A DNA stretch of 64,000 bases from Dendrobium chrysotoxum (Eukaryota; Streptophyta; Magnoliopsida; Asparagales; Orchidaceae), in NCBI GenBank assembly GCA_019925795.1, contig CM034309.1, positions 15,990,729 through 16,054,728 on the forward strand, in the 5' to 3' direction. Position 1 is the first letter of the stretch; each line of letters begins with the position of its first letter. The notes under the pieces were generated by a model. It was not told the DNA's origin and searched no databases. It was given only the letters and a program-made list of their open reading frames with translations. The translations under genes were made by a program, and so were the position numbers. Below, one piece after another: positions 20,348-31,569 of the stretch.

Positions 20348-21061
20348 TATATATGAGAGATTTATTTTAAAATAATTTTATCTGAAATTATATATTAATT
20401 TATTGTATTTTTTTTAATATATTTTAAACTATATTTGATTAATCAAATATTCAAATACTAAGTGATATTTAATTAAAATTAAAATTCAATAATTTTGGAA
20501 ACTTAAATAAATTTATTGTTAATAATTTCAAAATTTTAGAAACATTGAATATTTAATTTGATTAAATTTAAGAATTATTTTAAGTATTGATTGATTTGAA
20601 ATTATTTTAAACACCTTTAATAAACATTAAACTTCAAAAATTTGAATTAAATTCAAATTAATTCATAAAAATATAAATAACATCTCAAAATTTTCAGAAT
20701 TTTAAATATGTTAATTAATTTTAAGATTTAAAACTTTTAATTACTTTAAATAATTTGAATTATTTTAATATTTTCTAATATTTAACCAATATTATATTAA
20801 ATATTGTATTAAATATTTTCAAATTTTAAAATTTTAATTTTCAAATCAGTTGGAGGATCTCTCAAAAATATTTTGAATTATTTTGATGATATTTTGAATT
20901 AATTTATTTTAAATTCTATATTTATATATATAAGGTTATATGTATACACTTACTTTAAAACCTATTTTGAAACTATATATATTTAAATCCATAAGTTTTG
21001 AGAGGCCCTTTGAAATTTTAAACATAGCTTGTGTGTGTGAATGGAATTTGTGGGGATTAAT

Positions 21062-21107
21062 GACTAATCAATGAATAATTATTTTATTAACTATTCATTG
21101 ATTAGTC
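21062..21107. repeat. 16-bp perfect inverted repeat
   Basis: GACTAATCAATGAATA at 21062-21077 and its exact complement at 21092-21107, 14-nt AT-only loop apart from one C. Strong stem for its size; no TSD or coding content seen. Confidence 0.88.
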
Positions 21108-24100
21108 TTTTACTTTTGTTAATATTAATTTGATTTACATGATTAGGGTGCACACACACCACCTAACTTTAGGGTTCTCCTAGATTTAGGGTTTGATTGT
21201 GTTTGTGTATGAATGCATATGTTGAGTCAAGGGTTAGAAATATTGATTAAGACCCATTAACTTAGTGTTATCATTAAGGACAATAATTAAGGACTTGATT
21301 AGAAGATTTAGAATATTTCCAATAATTAGGATTCATCTCCTATTAACTTGAAACTTTGAATATTTAAACATAGTGACATTCTAAGCCTTAGAAAAATTTC
21401 CCACTGAATTTTGAAATCATTAAGCCCCTTAATTAATTTAATCAAAATGGACCCTTAATTAAGCCCTTAAACCTTCCAGAAAATGTAATAAATCAATATT
21501 AAGTCCAAAAATTATATATAATACCTCAAACTGACCAGAATTGAACCCATAATCAATGCAAAATAAAAGCCCTTTGACTGGACTTCAAAATTAAGTTTAA
21601 TTTAAGTTTAATTAAAATTTAATATTTAATTAATTAAAAATAATTAAAAATTTTAAAAACTTCTCAAACACTTGATAATCACTCCTTAGGTCATTCATGA
21701 CCTTTGGAGTTAATTTCAAGAAGTTTGGAGCTCATTTGGACTCAAACCAATAAAAGGGCCTTAATTAGGCCATTTTGAAAATTCAATAAATACTCAAAAT
21801 TTTAAAAATTTATAACTAATTCAAATAAACTCCAAATTAAGCAAACTCAAAGGCATTCAACTCATCTTAAGATCGAATATTTATTAAAAATGTTAAGTTT
21901 CTATAAATCAGCCAAATTTGAAAAAGTCAACTTTTGGTCAAACTTAGTTCAAAATCAAGTCAAAACTTCAAACCTTCATAATCAAATATAGAAAAATCTA
22001 ATTTCAATGTACTTACTGTCTAACTATTCTTATTAAGGTCTAGTATTTTAATAAAATATTAACTTTCCAGAACACACTTTAAATCAAAAAGTCAATTTTT
22101 GACCCTTGAATTAAATGAATAAAATAATCTAGAAAATTCCAAAATTCAATAAATCATTCAAAATTTCAGAATACATCAATTCAATATTAAAACTAGCAAG
22201 CAACCAACCTTAATTAAAATTCAATCAATCATCCAACCTTAATTAAACTTAAATTATTTAAATATATCGGGTACCACTAGGTAACCTAAGCCTACGAGGC
22301 TATTAAATTAACCCCAAGGAAGGTGAAATAAACTTCACGGCCTCGGTGTGCAACAAAGGTGGTATCCAACAAACAATCAAAATCAACTTTAAAATAAAAT
22401 TTAATTCATTAAGATTTAAACTTCAATTAAAATATCCCTTTAACCTGTCAACCAACCAGAACATCAAACAACTTTAAATAATAATCCTACTTAGGACATA
22501 TCAAACCCACACAACCTTTACACACACTTTAGATGATTTGCTAGGACGACCAACTCTAGTTTTAGGCTAGGCCAGTGTTTACTTTTATGCTGTGTGCTGA
22601 GTTTTTGAGCTTTCACTGCATGTTATTTGCTAGTAATAGAATTACTGTGAGTGTTTATTTATTTATTGACTGCACTCTGTGATGTGATTGATTGTACGTT
22701 AGATTTACCCCTAAGTTAGGAATGATTTATACTAATTCAATCTTATGCAGGTGGCCATGCTCATACAGGGCATAAATTAAAGGGGGCAAAATCATAATTA
22801 TTAAATTGCATAGGTGCTCCAGAAAACTGCTTAAGTCCCCCTTTTAAATTAAAAGAGCATGGCCAAGTGTGGCTGTGGTTGAGCATTTTTTAATTTCAAA
22901 TATATAACTGCTTGGGATGTCAAATATAAACTACTGATTACTAGGATAACCTTGCAGGTTGTTGAGTCTAGATTTTTAATTTCTATTGATATAATTTGAT
23001 TTAAATTAAGTTGTAATCTATTAAGAGCTTTGAGAATGGGATGTTTAAGCATCCAATTTGGAGTCCAAAGAGGAAGAGACATCCCTTAGGGGAGAGTCTC
23101 TTTCCATTTGGAGATTCAAATTTGGATGATTTCAAATATCCGAAGAGAAAAGATAACCCCCTTTCAAGGGAGAGTTTCTTTTCATTTGGATATCCGGACT
23201 CGATGATCCAAGGAGTTACAAGAAGATGAAGAAGTGAAGAGTGAGAAGACACATTCTCAAAGTCACTTGAGTCTTAGGAGTAGAATCCGGGTTGTAGTCA
23301 GTGGTACCTGGTCACTTTACTTTTCCTGCAGACCCTGGGTTGTATAATTAAAAGGCAATTACCTATGGACTTTCAATTTGAGTTTTAATTTAATTAATTT
23401 AATTTAATATTGATTGTTTGATGTTGATTGTGATTAAGGACCCACATGCTTTTAGTAGTTTTTTTGGCAATAATTGCATGTCGTATTTGATTTAGCCTAG
23501 AATCCGATCGGAGGCTCATGAGCGTACAGTCAAAAACTATTTTTACTCAAACAAAACTTAAAAACTTTAAGCTCAGATAGTAACTCTAACGCTTTTAAGA
23601 AGTAAGCCCGAACTTGCCCGGGGTTTTTCATGCATACATATTGAAACTTGTCTTCCATGTTAGGCACCTCCCCACCTGCGAGTTTTGGCAGACCACCTGA
23701 CCTATTAGGGTGCAGTTCTATCCAAGGAGATGTTGTGCAATCCCTAGGATAAAATCTATTTTTTAAGCCTGATTTTTAAACTACTTCATTATGATTTCAA
23801 AGCATTCGAGTCAACTAGCATGCATTGCATTAGTAACAAATTAAAATTGAGTCTAATTCTTAATTGCATTTTATTTAGACATCTCATCCAATATAAGTCA
23901 AGGGGCCAATTAGGATCTGCTCTAGATGTCCGCCCCGCTCTCCCTAAAATTAATCTTAAATAATATCCTTAACCACTCTTTCATAAAGACCGGACATATG
24001 GTTTTGAAGCGTTTAGGTGGTTTAGCTGGCTCCCCAATCCAGGCCAGGGTAAGTCCAGATTGCATTGCATTAGCTAGGTTCTGGGTCACTGATTTTCAGT

Positions 24101-24941
24101 ACCCACTTTAGACTTAGGATTTGAGGTAGATTTTCAATCTTAAGACCTCAACCTTCGGGAATCTAATTCCCACTTTCTAATAAAATCAATCACTTAAATA
24201 TTAAATCTATTTCCAACAAATTCAAGCCCAACACTTAGAATAGGTTGGGGTGTTTCTCGAGCGATTCAGAATCTCAAACACCTCCTACTCTTCCTCCTTT
24301 GATTCCAGAAATAAGAGTTCAATTTTGATCCAATCCCTGTTGAAATTTTAGTCCCTACCTCCTTTGACTACAAGCTTTGAATTCTAAAATGAAATTCGTA
24401 TTACTATTTTAATTGAGAGTATTCATAAGAAATTTTATGGTTTCTTACGATGTAATTAACTATGAGGGCTTGCGCTCGTAGGAGATTTAGAAACCCAGAC
24501 CTGATTTTCAAAATTAATTTTTTAAAATCTTTAATTAATTATCTTTGGGAAAGTCAAAAGTCAATGATCATTATCGTCATTTTCAAATGATCGATAACAG
24601 ACGATATCTTTTTTCTTTGGAAAGATATATCATACTATTATCATGATCTTGATTATGAAATTAATGATCTCTTTGCTAGATTATTGTAGTTAAATATTGG
24701 ATTTAACATCATTTTGATTCTTCGGGATCATATTTTATTTCTCCTAGAGTTTGACTACGATAATCAGGGTAAATCAAGATTTATAATCTGAACCTGTTAG
24801 AGAACGATATATTCACCTTTCGAGGTGATATATCATTCATAATAAGTGTTTGATTATAATATTAAAATTCCAAAAAATAAACATTTCCCAAAGAAAATTA
24901 AACCCTTTTTCAAAATTATATTTTTCAATCACATCAAAAAA

Positions 24942-24959
24942 TGGCGACTCCGCTGGGGA
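24942..24959 (+). promoter_or_regulatory. Primer binding site of element B
   Basis: TGGCGACTCCGCTGGGGA, an 18-nt sequence of the form used by Tat/Ogre gypsy elements (complementary to a tRNA 3' end with CCA; I recall tRNA-Arg for Ogre, not checked). It lies 2.0 kb before the first B reading frame and marks the LTR-leader boundary. Confidence 0.7.
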
Positions 24960-26981
24960 ATATCTCTCTCTCCATCTTTAATAGTGCTACAAATTTTATT
25001 ACATCGGTAGTTTTGGCTACCTTTCTTCCGTTGGTCCCTCTCCCATTTCTCCCTTAGGAGAGTGTGGCCAACTCAATTAAGACATGTGAAAAGAGAGGTG
25101 AGTGTAGAAACCTCTCTCCAAGATGGGCTTTGACATTTTGCCTCCAAGTTCATTGGTAGAGCAAAAGGGTTAGGCCAAGCTTTTCAAAGTCTGCTTGTAT
25201 ATATTGCAAACTCGTATGCAAATAAATCATATTGTGCTAAATTTCATAATTTATAGAAAATTCTCCAACTTCAAAATCACAGTTTCAACTGTCTAGCAAA
25301 ATTTTATCTTTTTCAAATCTAAATTGATTCTCATATCTTATCATCATATATGGGATTACAATTATTATAATTCAATATGTGTGATAGGATATAGACTTCT
25401 CCTCCAAATTTAATTCAAAGCTTGAAATCTTTCGGTTAATCTAACCTTCGACATTTCAATCCCAAATCACTCGTCGGAATGAAAGAGTCGGGTTAGCTTT
25501 TTAGTGTCTCCCCATTTAAAATTTTTGTAAATCGTTATGTTGAACACACGTTCAACACTTCGAGTTTCAAAAATAAGGGGAGATTCTACCAAAATTTCAA
25601 ATTTTTCAACATCCATTTCAAGTTATAATCATTGCAAGTATATACTTCTACAATAATGGTTGTAGTTGTATATATCTAATGTACTTTAAATTTCTTCGGT
25701 TGTTTCAATCTTTGATATTTCATTTTGAACCTCGCATCGGAATGAAAGAGTCGGGTTGATTTTCTAGAATCTCCCTCTTATAGTTTGTAAACCGTTATGT
25801 TGAACACACGTTCAACACTTCGAGTTTCAAAAATAAGGGGAGATGCCGCCGGATTTTCAAACTTTTTAAATATCTTTTCAAAATCATTCAAGTCTAAATT
25901 GCATTGCTATATACTTCTCTATAATAATTATTGTAGTTTAATATATGTAATATCTCTTCAAATTTCTCCGGTTAAATCAATCTTTGACATTTCATTATGA
26001 ATCACTCTTTTGAAATGAAAAGAGTCAAATTATTTTCCCTAGCTCTGCCCTAAAATTAGTAAATTATTGAGTTGAATGCAAATTCAACACCTCGAATTTC
26101 AAAAATAAGGGGAGGTGCTGCCAGAAATTTGACTTTTTCAAAAACATCCATTTGATTTCTTCAATTTTAATCGTCACTTGTTATATGTTCTTCTACAATA
26201 CTTCTTATAGATTAATATTGATAACTTAAATCCAATGTCTAATTTCAGTATCCCTCAAATCTTTGAACTCTGACATTTTATCTTTGATAAGATAAAAAGA
26301 GTCGAGTTCATTTCTGTAAGATCTTCCCTAACATTTATAAACCGTCGCGTTGAATGAAAGTTCAACACTTTGAGCTTCAAAAATAAGGGGAGATGCTGCC
26401 AGATTTTTGAGTCATTGAAACGCCTTTCAATTCAAAGTCAATCTTCGTTGTCACATACACTACTATAATATTCTCTTGTAGTGTGGCATGTACAATACAA
26501 ATTCAATCATTTCTAAATCTAGATCTCAAAGATCCCATATTTTCATCAAATCAAATCTCTAACATCTTATCCCTAGCCTAGTCTGTGGGGTAGGAAAGTC
26601 GAGTTGAAATTTCTTGATTTCCTTTAAAATTTGTTAACTATCAAAGTTGACATCAAATTTAACTTATTGGTTTCAAATATTCAAGGAAAATCATTCACTT
26701 TTCAAAACTTCAAACCTCCAGTCAAATCCATTCAAATCAAATCCAGACCATTGTTATTATATGTTTTCTACAACATTCTCTTGTAGTTAAACATATACAG
26801 TAAAAATTCAAATTTTCTTCAATTCAAAATTGATATCTATACTTTGTTATTACATATCAGATTATAAGTCTTATAATTCGATTTATATGATAAAATATAG
26901 AAAATTTCTTATCAAATTTTCAAATTTAAAAGTTTGATCCAAATCTTCTTTTTCAAATTTCAGACAATCAAACCTTCTGCA
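24960..26981 (+). repeat. 5' leader of element B with about 270-bp tandem repeats
   Basis: No gene seen. Five units can be followed by the GTTGAA phrase at 25539, 25799, 26071, 26349 and (weak) 26646, giving periods of 260, 272, 278 and 297 bp. In the first four units a purine-rich phrase AAAAATAAGGGGAGAT or close variant follows about 25 bp later, and each unit has a small hairpin of the CTACAATAAT..TTGTAG type. Long leaders with tandem repeats are common in Tat/Ogre elements. Short ORFs (25797-26000) are parts of the repeat. Confidence 0.75.
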
Positions 26982-29900
26982 ATGGCTGGGAAACTTCTGT
27001 TCTCAATTGACTGAGACCTTCAAGTCAAAGAACTAATTCATAGTAATGCTATTCAGTTTGGAATGGGATTCAAGACTCTGAAATTGTCTATGAATGAAGG
27101 GACAATCATAAACCTTGCTACTGAGGGAAAGAATGGCCCAGTGGTTGAGTTAGCTGTGGGGGCTATAAGTGACCTTCCCCCGATGCTAGAGTTGGCAGCA
27201 GGAGCTACTCTTACACCTTCTACACCCTCAGTCCAAAGTGAGGACAAGAAGACTGAGGTGAAATCCACTGTTGAGAAGGGATCCTCTAGTTCTGGAGCAC
27301 TGTTTGGCACCAAGAGTGCCAGAAAGAACTACCTGAGAAGGATAAGAAAGAAAATAACCAAGTCCAGAAAGATAGTTGAACAGAAGGCTCTGAGTCTAGT
27401 TGAGCCTGAGGCTGTTGAGGAGCTGCATATCCCTGCCTCTTCTCCACTCCTGAAAGGGAGTCATTTTCACCCCCTCGCAGCTACTATAGGGGAGGAGAGA
27501 GTCACACAAATTGCTAGCTCTCCACCTAGCCCGGTTGACTACACTGTCAAGAGGACTACAAAGGAGAAGAACACTTTAAGAATAAGAATATTAAGGAACA
27601 TCATCCATACCTGTGCTGCTGAGACAGGTCAAACCAAAGAACAATATGTGAGACACCTGAAGGGGGTGATCTCACATAAACTTGAGAAAGAAGTGTTGAA
27701 AGAAGAAAAGTCTAAAGCCAGAAACCTGAATCCTCAGCCAGTAAGGAGAAATAAAAAGTTTGTTAAGCAACCTGTGGCTTCAGTATTAGTGGATACATAT
27801 CACTGGATGCCTCGTCTCCCAACTGCAAAAATAGAAGAGATAGTTTTAACTGGAGCTGGTAGGAGTCACCCTCTCAGCGGTAGACCTTCAGTTCCCCCTT
27901 CAAGACATTCAAAGTTGGCCCCTGTGATAGCCAAGTCAAAAGAGATTGTTAAAGACCTGTAGTTAGTTGATGTTAAGGGCAAGAGGCCCATACCTTTGGA
28001 TGAATCATATGTACCGATGAAGATAAGTAGAACTGTTGGGATTCAGATCAGAGATGCTCCAGTTCAGTTACCTGTTAAAATCCCCCGACTCCTTATTCAG
28101 GGATGTGAGGATTCTCCTCAGATTGATGTTGGAGTTCCCAAAAATCAAACTCCTTTGTCACCTATTAAGTTAGATATCCCTCACCCTGTTGAGGATGTCA
28201 CCCTCGCGACTACTGACCCCGAGACAGTCGGAGGGGAGGGGATAGAGCTTGAGGATGATCAAGAGATGTTAGACCAGTTAGTAGCAGAACCTACTGCCGA
28301 TGACCTAAAAATTCAAGAAGTCCTCACCAAGCTAGGAGACGAGGAATTTGAAGAAATGATTAACTATAAGGGGTACCTACCAATCGACATTGAATCAATT
28401 AAGGGTAGACCAGTCGATGCGATGGTACAGGAAATAAGAGATATACTTAAGAAGAAGGCAATTGAAGCCTTTGATCCAGAAGCAGATGATTTGATGGAGG
28501 AAGACTCAACTGGGAACATCTGTATGGTTGAAACTAGAGCATCAAATAAAGATGCTGAGCCTTTATGACACCGATCTGATAAAGAAGAAGCCTCTGCAGC
28601 TATAGATTCAGACTTTGATGTATCAATCAAGTTGAATGAGAAAGATGAATACATCAAGAGTCTGGAGAACAAAATTGAATAGATGATGCTCAGAATGGAA
28701 TAGATGCAGAATCAGATGATCAAAACTCAACAAACTTAATCTGAGCAGTTGCAACCTACAACACATACAGTGGGTGAGCATAGCAGGAAGACAGAATCAA
28801 GTCCTAGAACTCCAAAAGTTGCTTCCCTAACCTCTCCAGCCGACAAAGATATCCGCCAGATGATCGAAACTCATGTAAGGGAGGCCTTAGCCCACTCTCA
28901 AGGGACTACATCTATTCCAAAGGGTAGACCCTACCCTGAAGAATATGATTTAGTCTCTTATTCAAAAGGCTTTATGCCACCTTCATTCAAAGTTTTTAGT
29001 GGGTTAGAAAACCCAAGACAGCACCTGGCCCACTTTCGAGCGAGCTGTTGCAATGCAGGAGGGTCAGATGCTCTACTCTTTCACCAGTTTATGAGTAGTC
29101 TATCTGGTATTACTTCTGAGTGGTACGCAGATCTACCTAATGGTTCAGTGAAAACATTTACAAAGCTCGAGAGTCTATTCTTAAAGAGATTCTCAGGAGC
29201 TCAGCAGCGTGTAACCATTAGTTATCTCATCATCAAAAAACAAAAATCAGGAGAGTCTTTGGTTGAGTACATCTTGAGGTGGTGAAACCTCTCGATGAAG
29301 TGTGAAACCCAGTTGCAAGAGCAACATGCAGTGGAAATTCTTTTAAAGAATATCCATGGGCCTATTGCTTTTCTCTTGAAGGGTTTTACTATCAAAACTT
29401 TTGAAAAACTTTTGAATAAGCCTAGTAATCTACAGGAAGAGGCTTTTAAAATGCCATTCCTGAAGGATTCTACTAAGGAAAAGAAAGTCAGTAAACCATT
29501 GAAGTCCTTTGAAAAGAGAACATCAATGGTTTCAACTGTCGATAAGGGGAAGAAACCAATGAATGTTCAGTCCAGTAATCCTCCAACACAATAAACTCTG
29601 AAATCTTCACCTTTTCAGGTAACCTCTCACCTACAAGAGATTCTCACCCGATTTCTTTTAAAGAGATATTGGCTCATACATATCCATTTAAAAGGGAGTC
29701 GGTGAGAAAGATCTTTAAAAGTCTTCAGAAGAAGCCAAATTTTTTATTGCCGGAGGCCAAGAAGCCGGAAGAGGCAAACAAGAAGGATGATCCAACTTTT
29801 TTCCCCTACCATTGCATGTTAGGCCACACAATCGAAGACTGCATCATCTTTAACGACTGGCTAGAAAAGAATTTTCGTCAAGGTAATATCATAATTCCAA

Positions 29901-30082
29901 AGGAGTATCTAGTCGATCCGGATCAAGGGTCTGTCAAATCTATCTCAGGTAAGAATTCTAACTTTTCTCTGTCCATTGAAGATGGTTGGGATATAGCACT
30001 ATCCCGGGCATTTAAAAAGCCGATTAATAAATCTTTTCGTCTTTCTCAACAGTTACCGATGAGAGCCCGAGACCCAATCTAG
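26982..30082 (+). pseudogene. Tat-type gag of element B, decayed
   Basis: One ancestral frame can be followed from an ATG at 26982 to about 29640, broken by in-frame stops (near 27009, 27960, 28566, 28680-28740, 29283, 29592), then a frameshift to the frame of 29669-30082. The N-terminal 590 or so residues (27063-28568) are a Lys/Pro-rich, then acidic extension I do not recognise. The 28749-29594 part has the retrotransposon gag core (YSKGFMPPSFKVFSG...FRASC...WYADLP..SVKTFTKLESLFLKRF). The 29669-30082 part has a CHC-type motif (CMLGHTIEDC) typical of Tat Gags. Most breaks fit C-to-T change of Gln, Arg or Trp codons. Gag would form the particle; this copy cannot. Confidence 0.85.
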
Positions 30083-30813
30083 GAGGTTGACCTCGAGGCT
30101 TCGCAGGAGGACGTTGGGACAGTTTCCTCTCCAATAGTCTTAGGAGCTACTGTATTAAATAAAAATGAAAAGAGTGAATCTTCTGTAGAGAGGAAATTTG
30201 TTGATGAGAGATTTGTATAAGTGGTTGATGGTGGCTCAAAACCTCTGTCACCACTACAATTATCACTTTTACTTTACCCCATCAAAGGCAAAGGGTCGAA
30301 AATTGAATAAAAAGTCTGATCCTTCTGCTCATATTTTGATGATTAATATTGAGAATGAAAATTTAAATGATTCTTCTATTGAAAATAATCAAGAACAAGC
30401 TGAGATCAATCAAGAAATTCAAACACTCAGCTCTCCAGATTTGACTCTTCAAGAGAGAAATGAATCTGATGTCTTATCAGATAGTGAAACCCCTGAAATT
30501 AACTTTCAAGGGAGTCTTATCGTGATAGACTTCTCAGATTCAGACTCTCGCTCAAATAATGACAATCAATCGCCTAAGGAGAGCGTTAGACTCCCCTGTA
30601 GTTTGTTCTTCCGATGAGATCGCGTAAGTACAACTACATGGTGGCAAAGTCTTACCCCCTAGGCTACCTCTTCAGGATAAAGGAAAACAAGTTGTTTCTG
30701 ATGATCCAATTCAAATCCCTGCTCAACAATCAACTCCAATTCTTTCAAATCCATCAAGTCCCAATGTTAACGTTCCAAGTGTTGATTACAATGTCTTAGC
30801 TCACCTTAGAAAG
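30083..30813 (+). pseudogene. gag-protease linker of element B, broken
   Basis: Fragments in three frames. The 30260-30590 part reads as a Ser/Asp/Glu-rich linker (TPSKAKGRKLNKKSDPSAHI...). From about 30660 the frame of the protease region opens (...DYNVLAHLRKLPAKLS), a phrase typical of Tat elements ahead of the protease. No independent gene. Confidence 0.6.
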
Positions 30814-31569
30814 TTGCCTGCCAAATTAAGCATTTATGATGCCCTTGTCATTTCAAAGGTGATGAGGGAGACTCTAATTAAAGCACTTCTAGACCCAAAG
30901 ATTTGCTTAGCTCAATTAGCTTCAACTGCCAAAAAAGAAGCTTTGTACTTTAAGGAAATCCCTGGGGTTACCTTCTCTGACGAAGATTTACTCCTTGGAA
31001 CTGCTGACCATAATCGTCCACTTTACATCACCATAAATGTGGGAAAGTTTAAGTTATCAAGAGTTCTTATTGATCTGGGTGCATCGATAAATGTGATGAA
31101 CATAAAGACTCTCGCATATCTTAGAATTGATACTAGCAAGCTCTCAACTGACAAGTTAGTGCTTCGTGGGTTCAATGAAAAGGGCGAGAAGGCTTTAGGT
31201 TTCGTTACGCTTCTTCTAGAGATAGGAGAATTGAAAATTGAAGCGAAATTTTATATAATCGATTCGACACTATCCTTTAACGCGCTCCTAGGAAGGCCCT
31301 GGATCCATGAGTATAGGATGGTTCCTTCTACCCTACATCAATGCATCAAGTATCAACGAGATGGCATTGAGTTTAAAATTAAGGGTGATCTGCAACCATT
31401 CTCTATTCACGAGATCGGGATCTACGAGGAAGCAGTGTACTACGTACCTAAAGGGTTCACTACTTGTTCTAAGGTAGAGATCAACATCAAGGAGGAAAAA
31501 GCAGAAAGTCAAAGTTTAAAAGAAATTCAAAGATTGAGAAAAGAAAAAGTCAAAAATCAAAAGAAATAA
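30814..31569 (+). pseudogene. Aspartic protease region of element B pol
   Basis: 251-residue open piece: KLSIYDALVISKVMRETLIKAL leader, then the retropepsin fold with VLIDLGASINVMN (the active-site triplet is DLG where DSG or DTG is expected) and the downstream NALLGRPWIHEYRMVPSTLHQ motif, which is the usual flap-to-end signature. The protease would mature Gag and Pol. The altered active-site residue suggests it is dead, in line with the rest of the copy. Confidence 0.85.

Larger units (their letters stand above)
18278..24941 (+). repeat. Probable 5' LTR of Tat-type element B (continued)
   Basis: No gene seen. This AT-rich stretch ends immediately before a tRNA-type primer binding site, so its right end should be the end of the B 5' LTR (candidate end ...CAATCACA near 24934). 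With the part left of A it would make an LTR of up to about 8.8 kb, long even for Tat/Ogre, so older insertions may be hidden in it. Landmarks: inverted repeats at 18866-18907, 19784-19820 and 21062-21107; a dinucleotide run at 20291-20344; a duplicated fold-back at about 23040-23200. Short ORFs such as 19057-19341 show no family resemblance. The 3' LTR needed to prove the limits is outside the window. Confidence 0.5.

Noticed and set aside
22849..23252. Overlapping ORFs on both strands near 22849-23252
   Set aside because: They follow from the fold-back duplication at about 23040-23200.
24942..24959. A tRNA gene
   Set aside because: Only the 18 nt complementary to a tRNA 3' end are present; this is a primer binding site.
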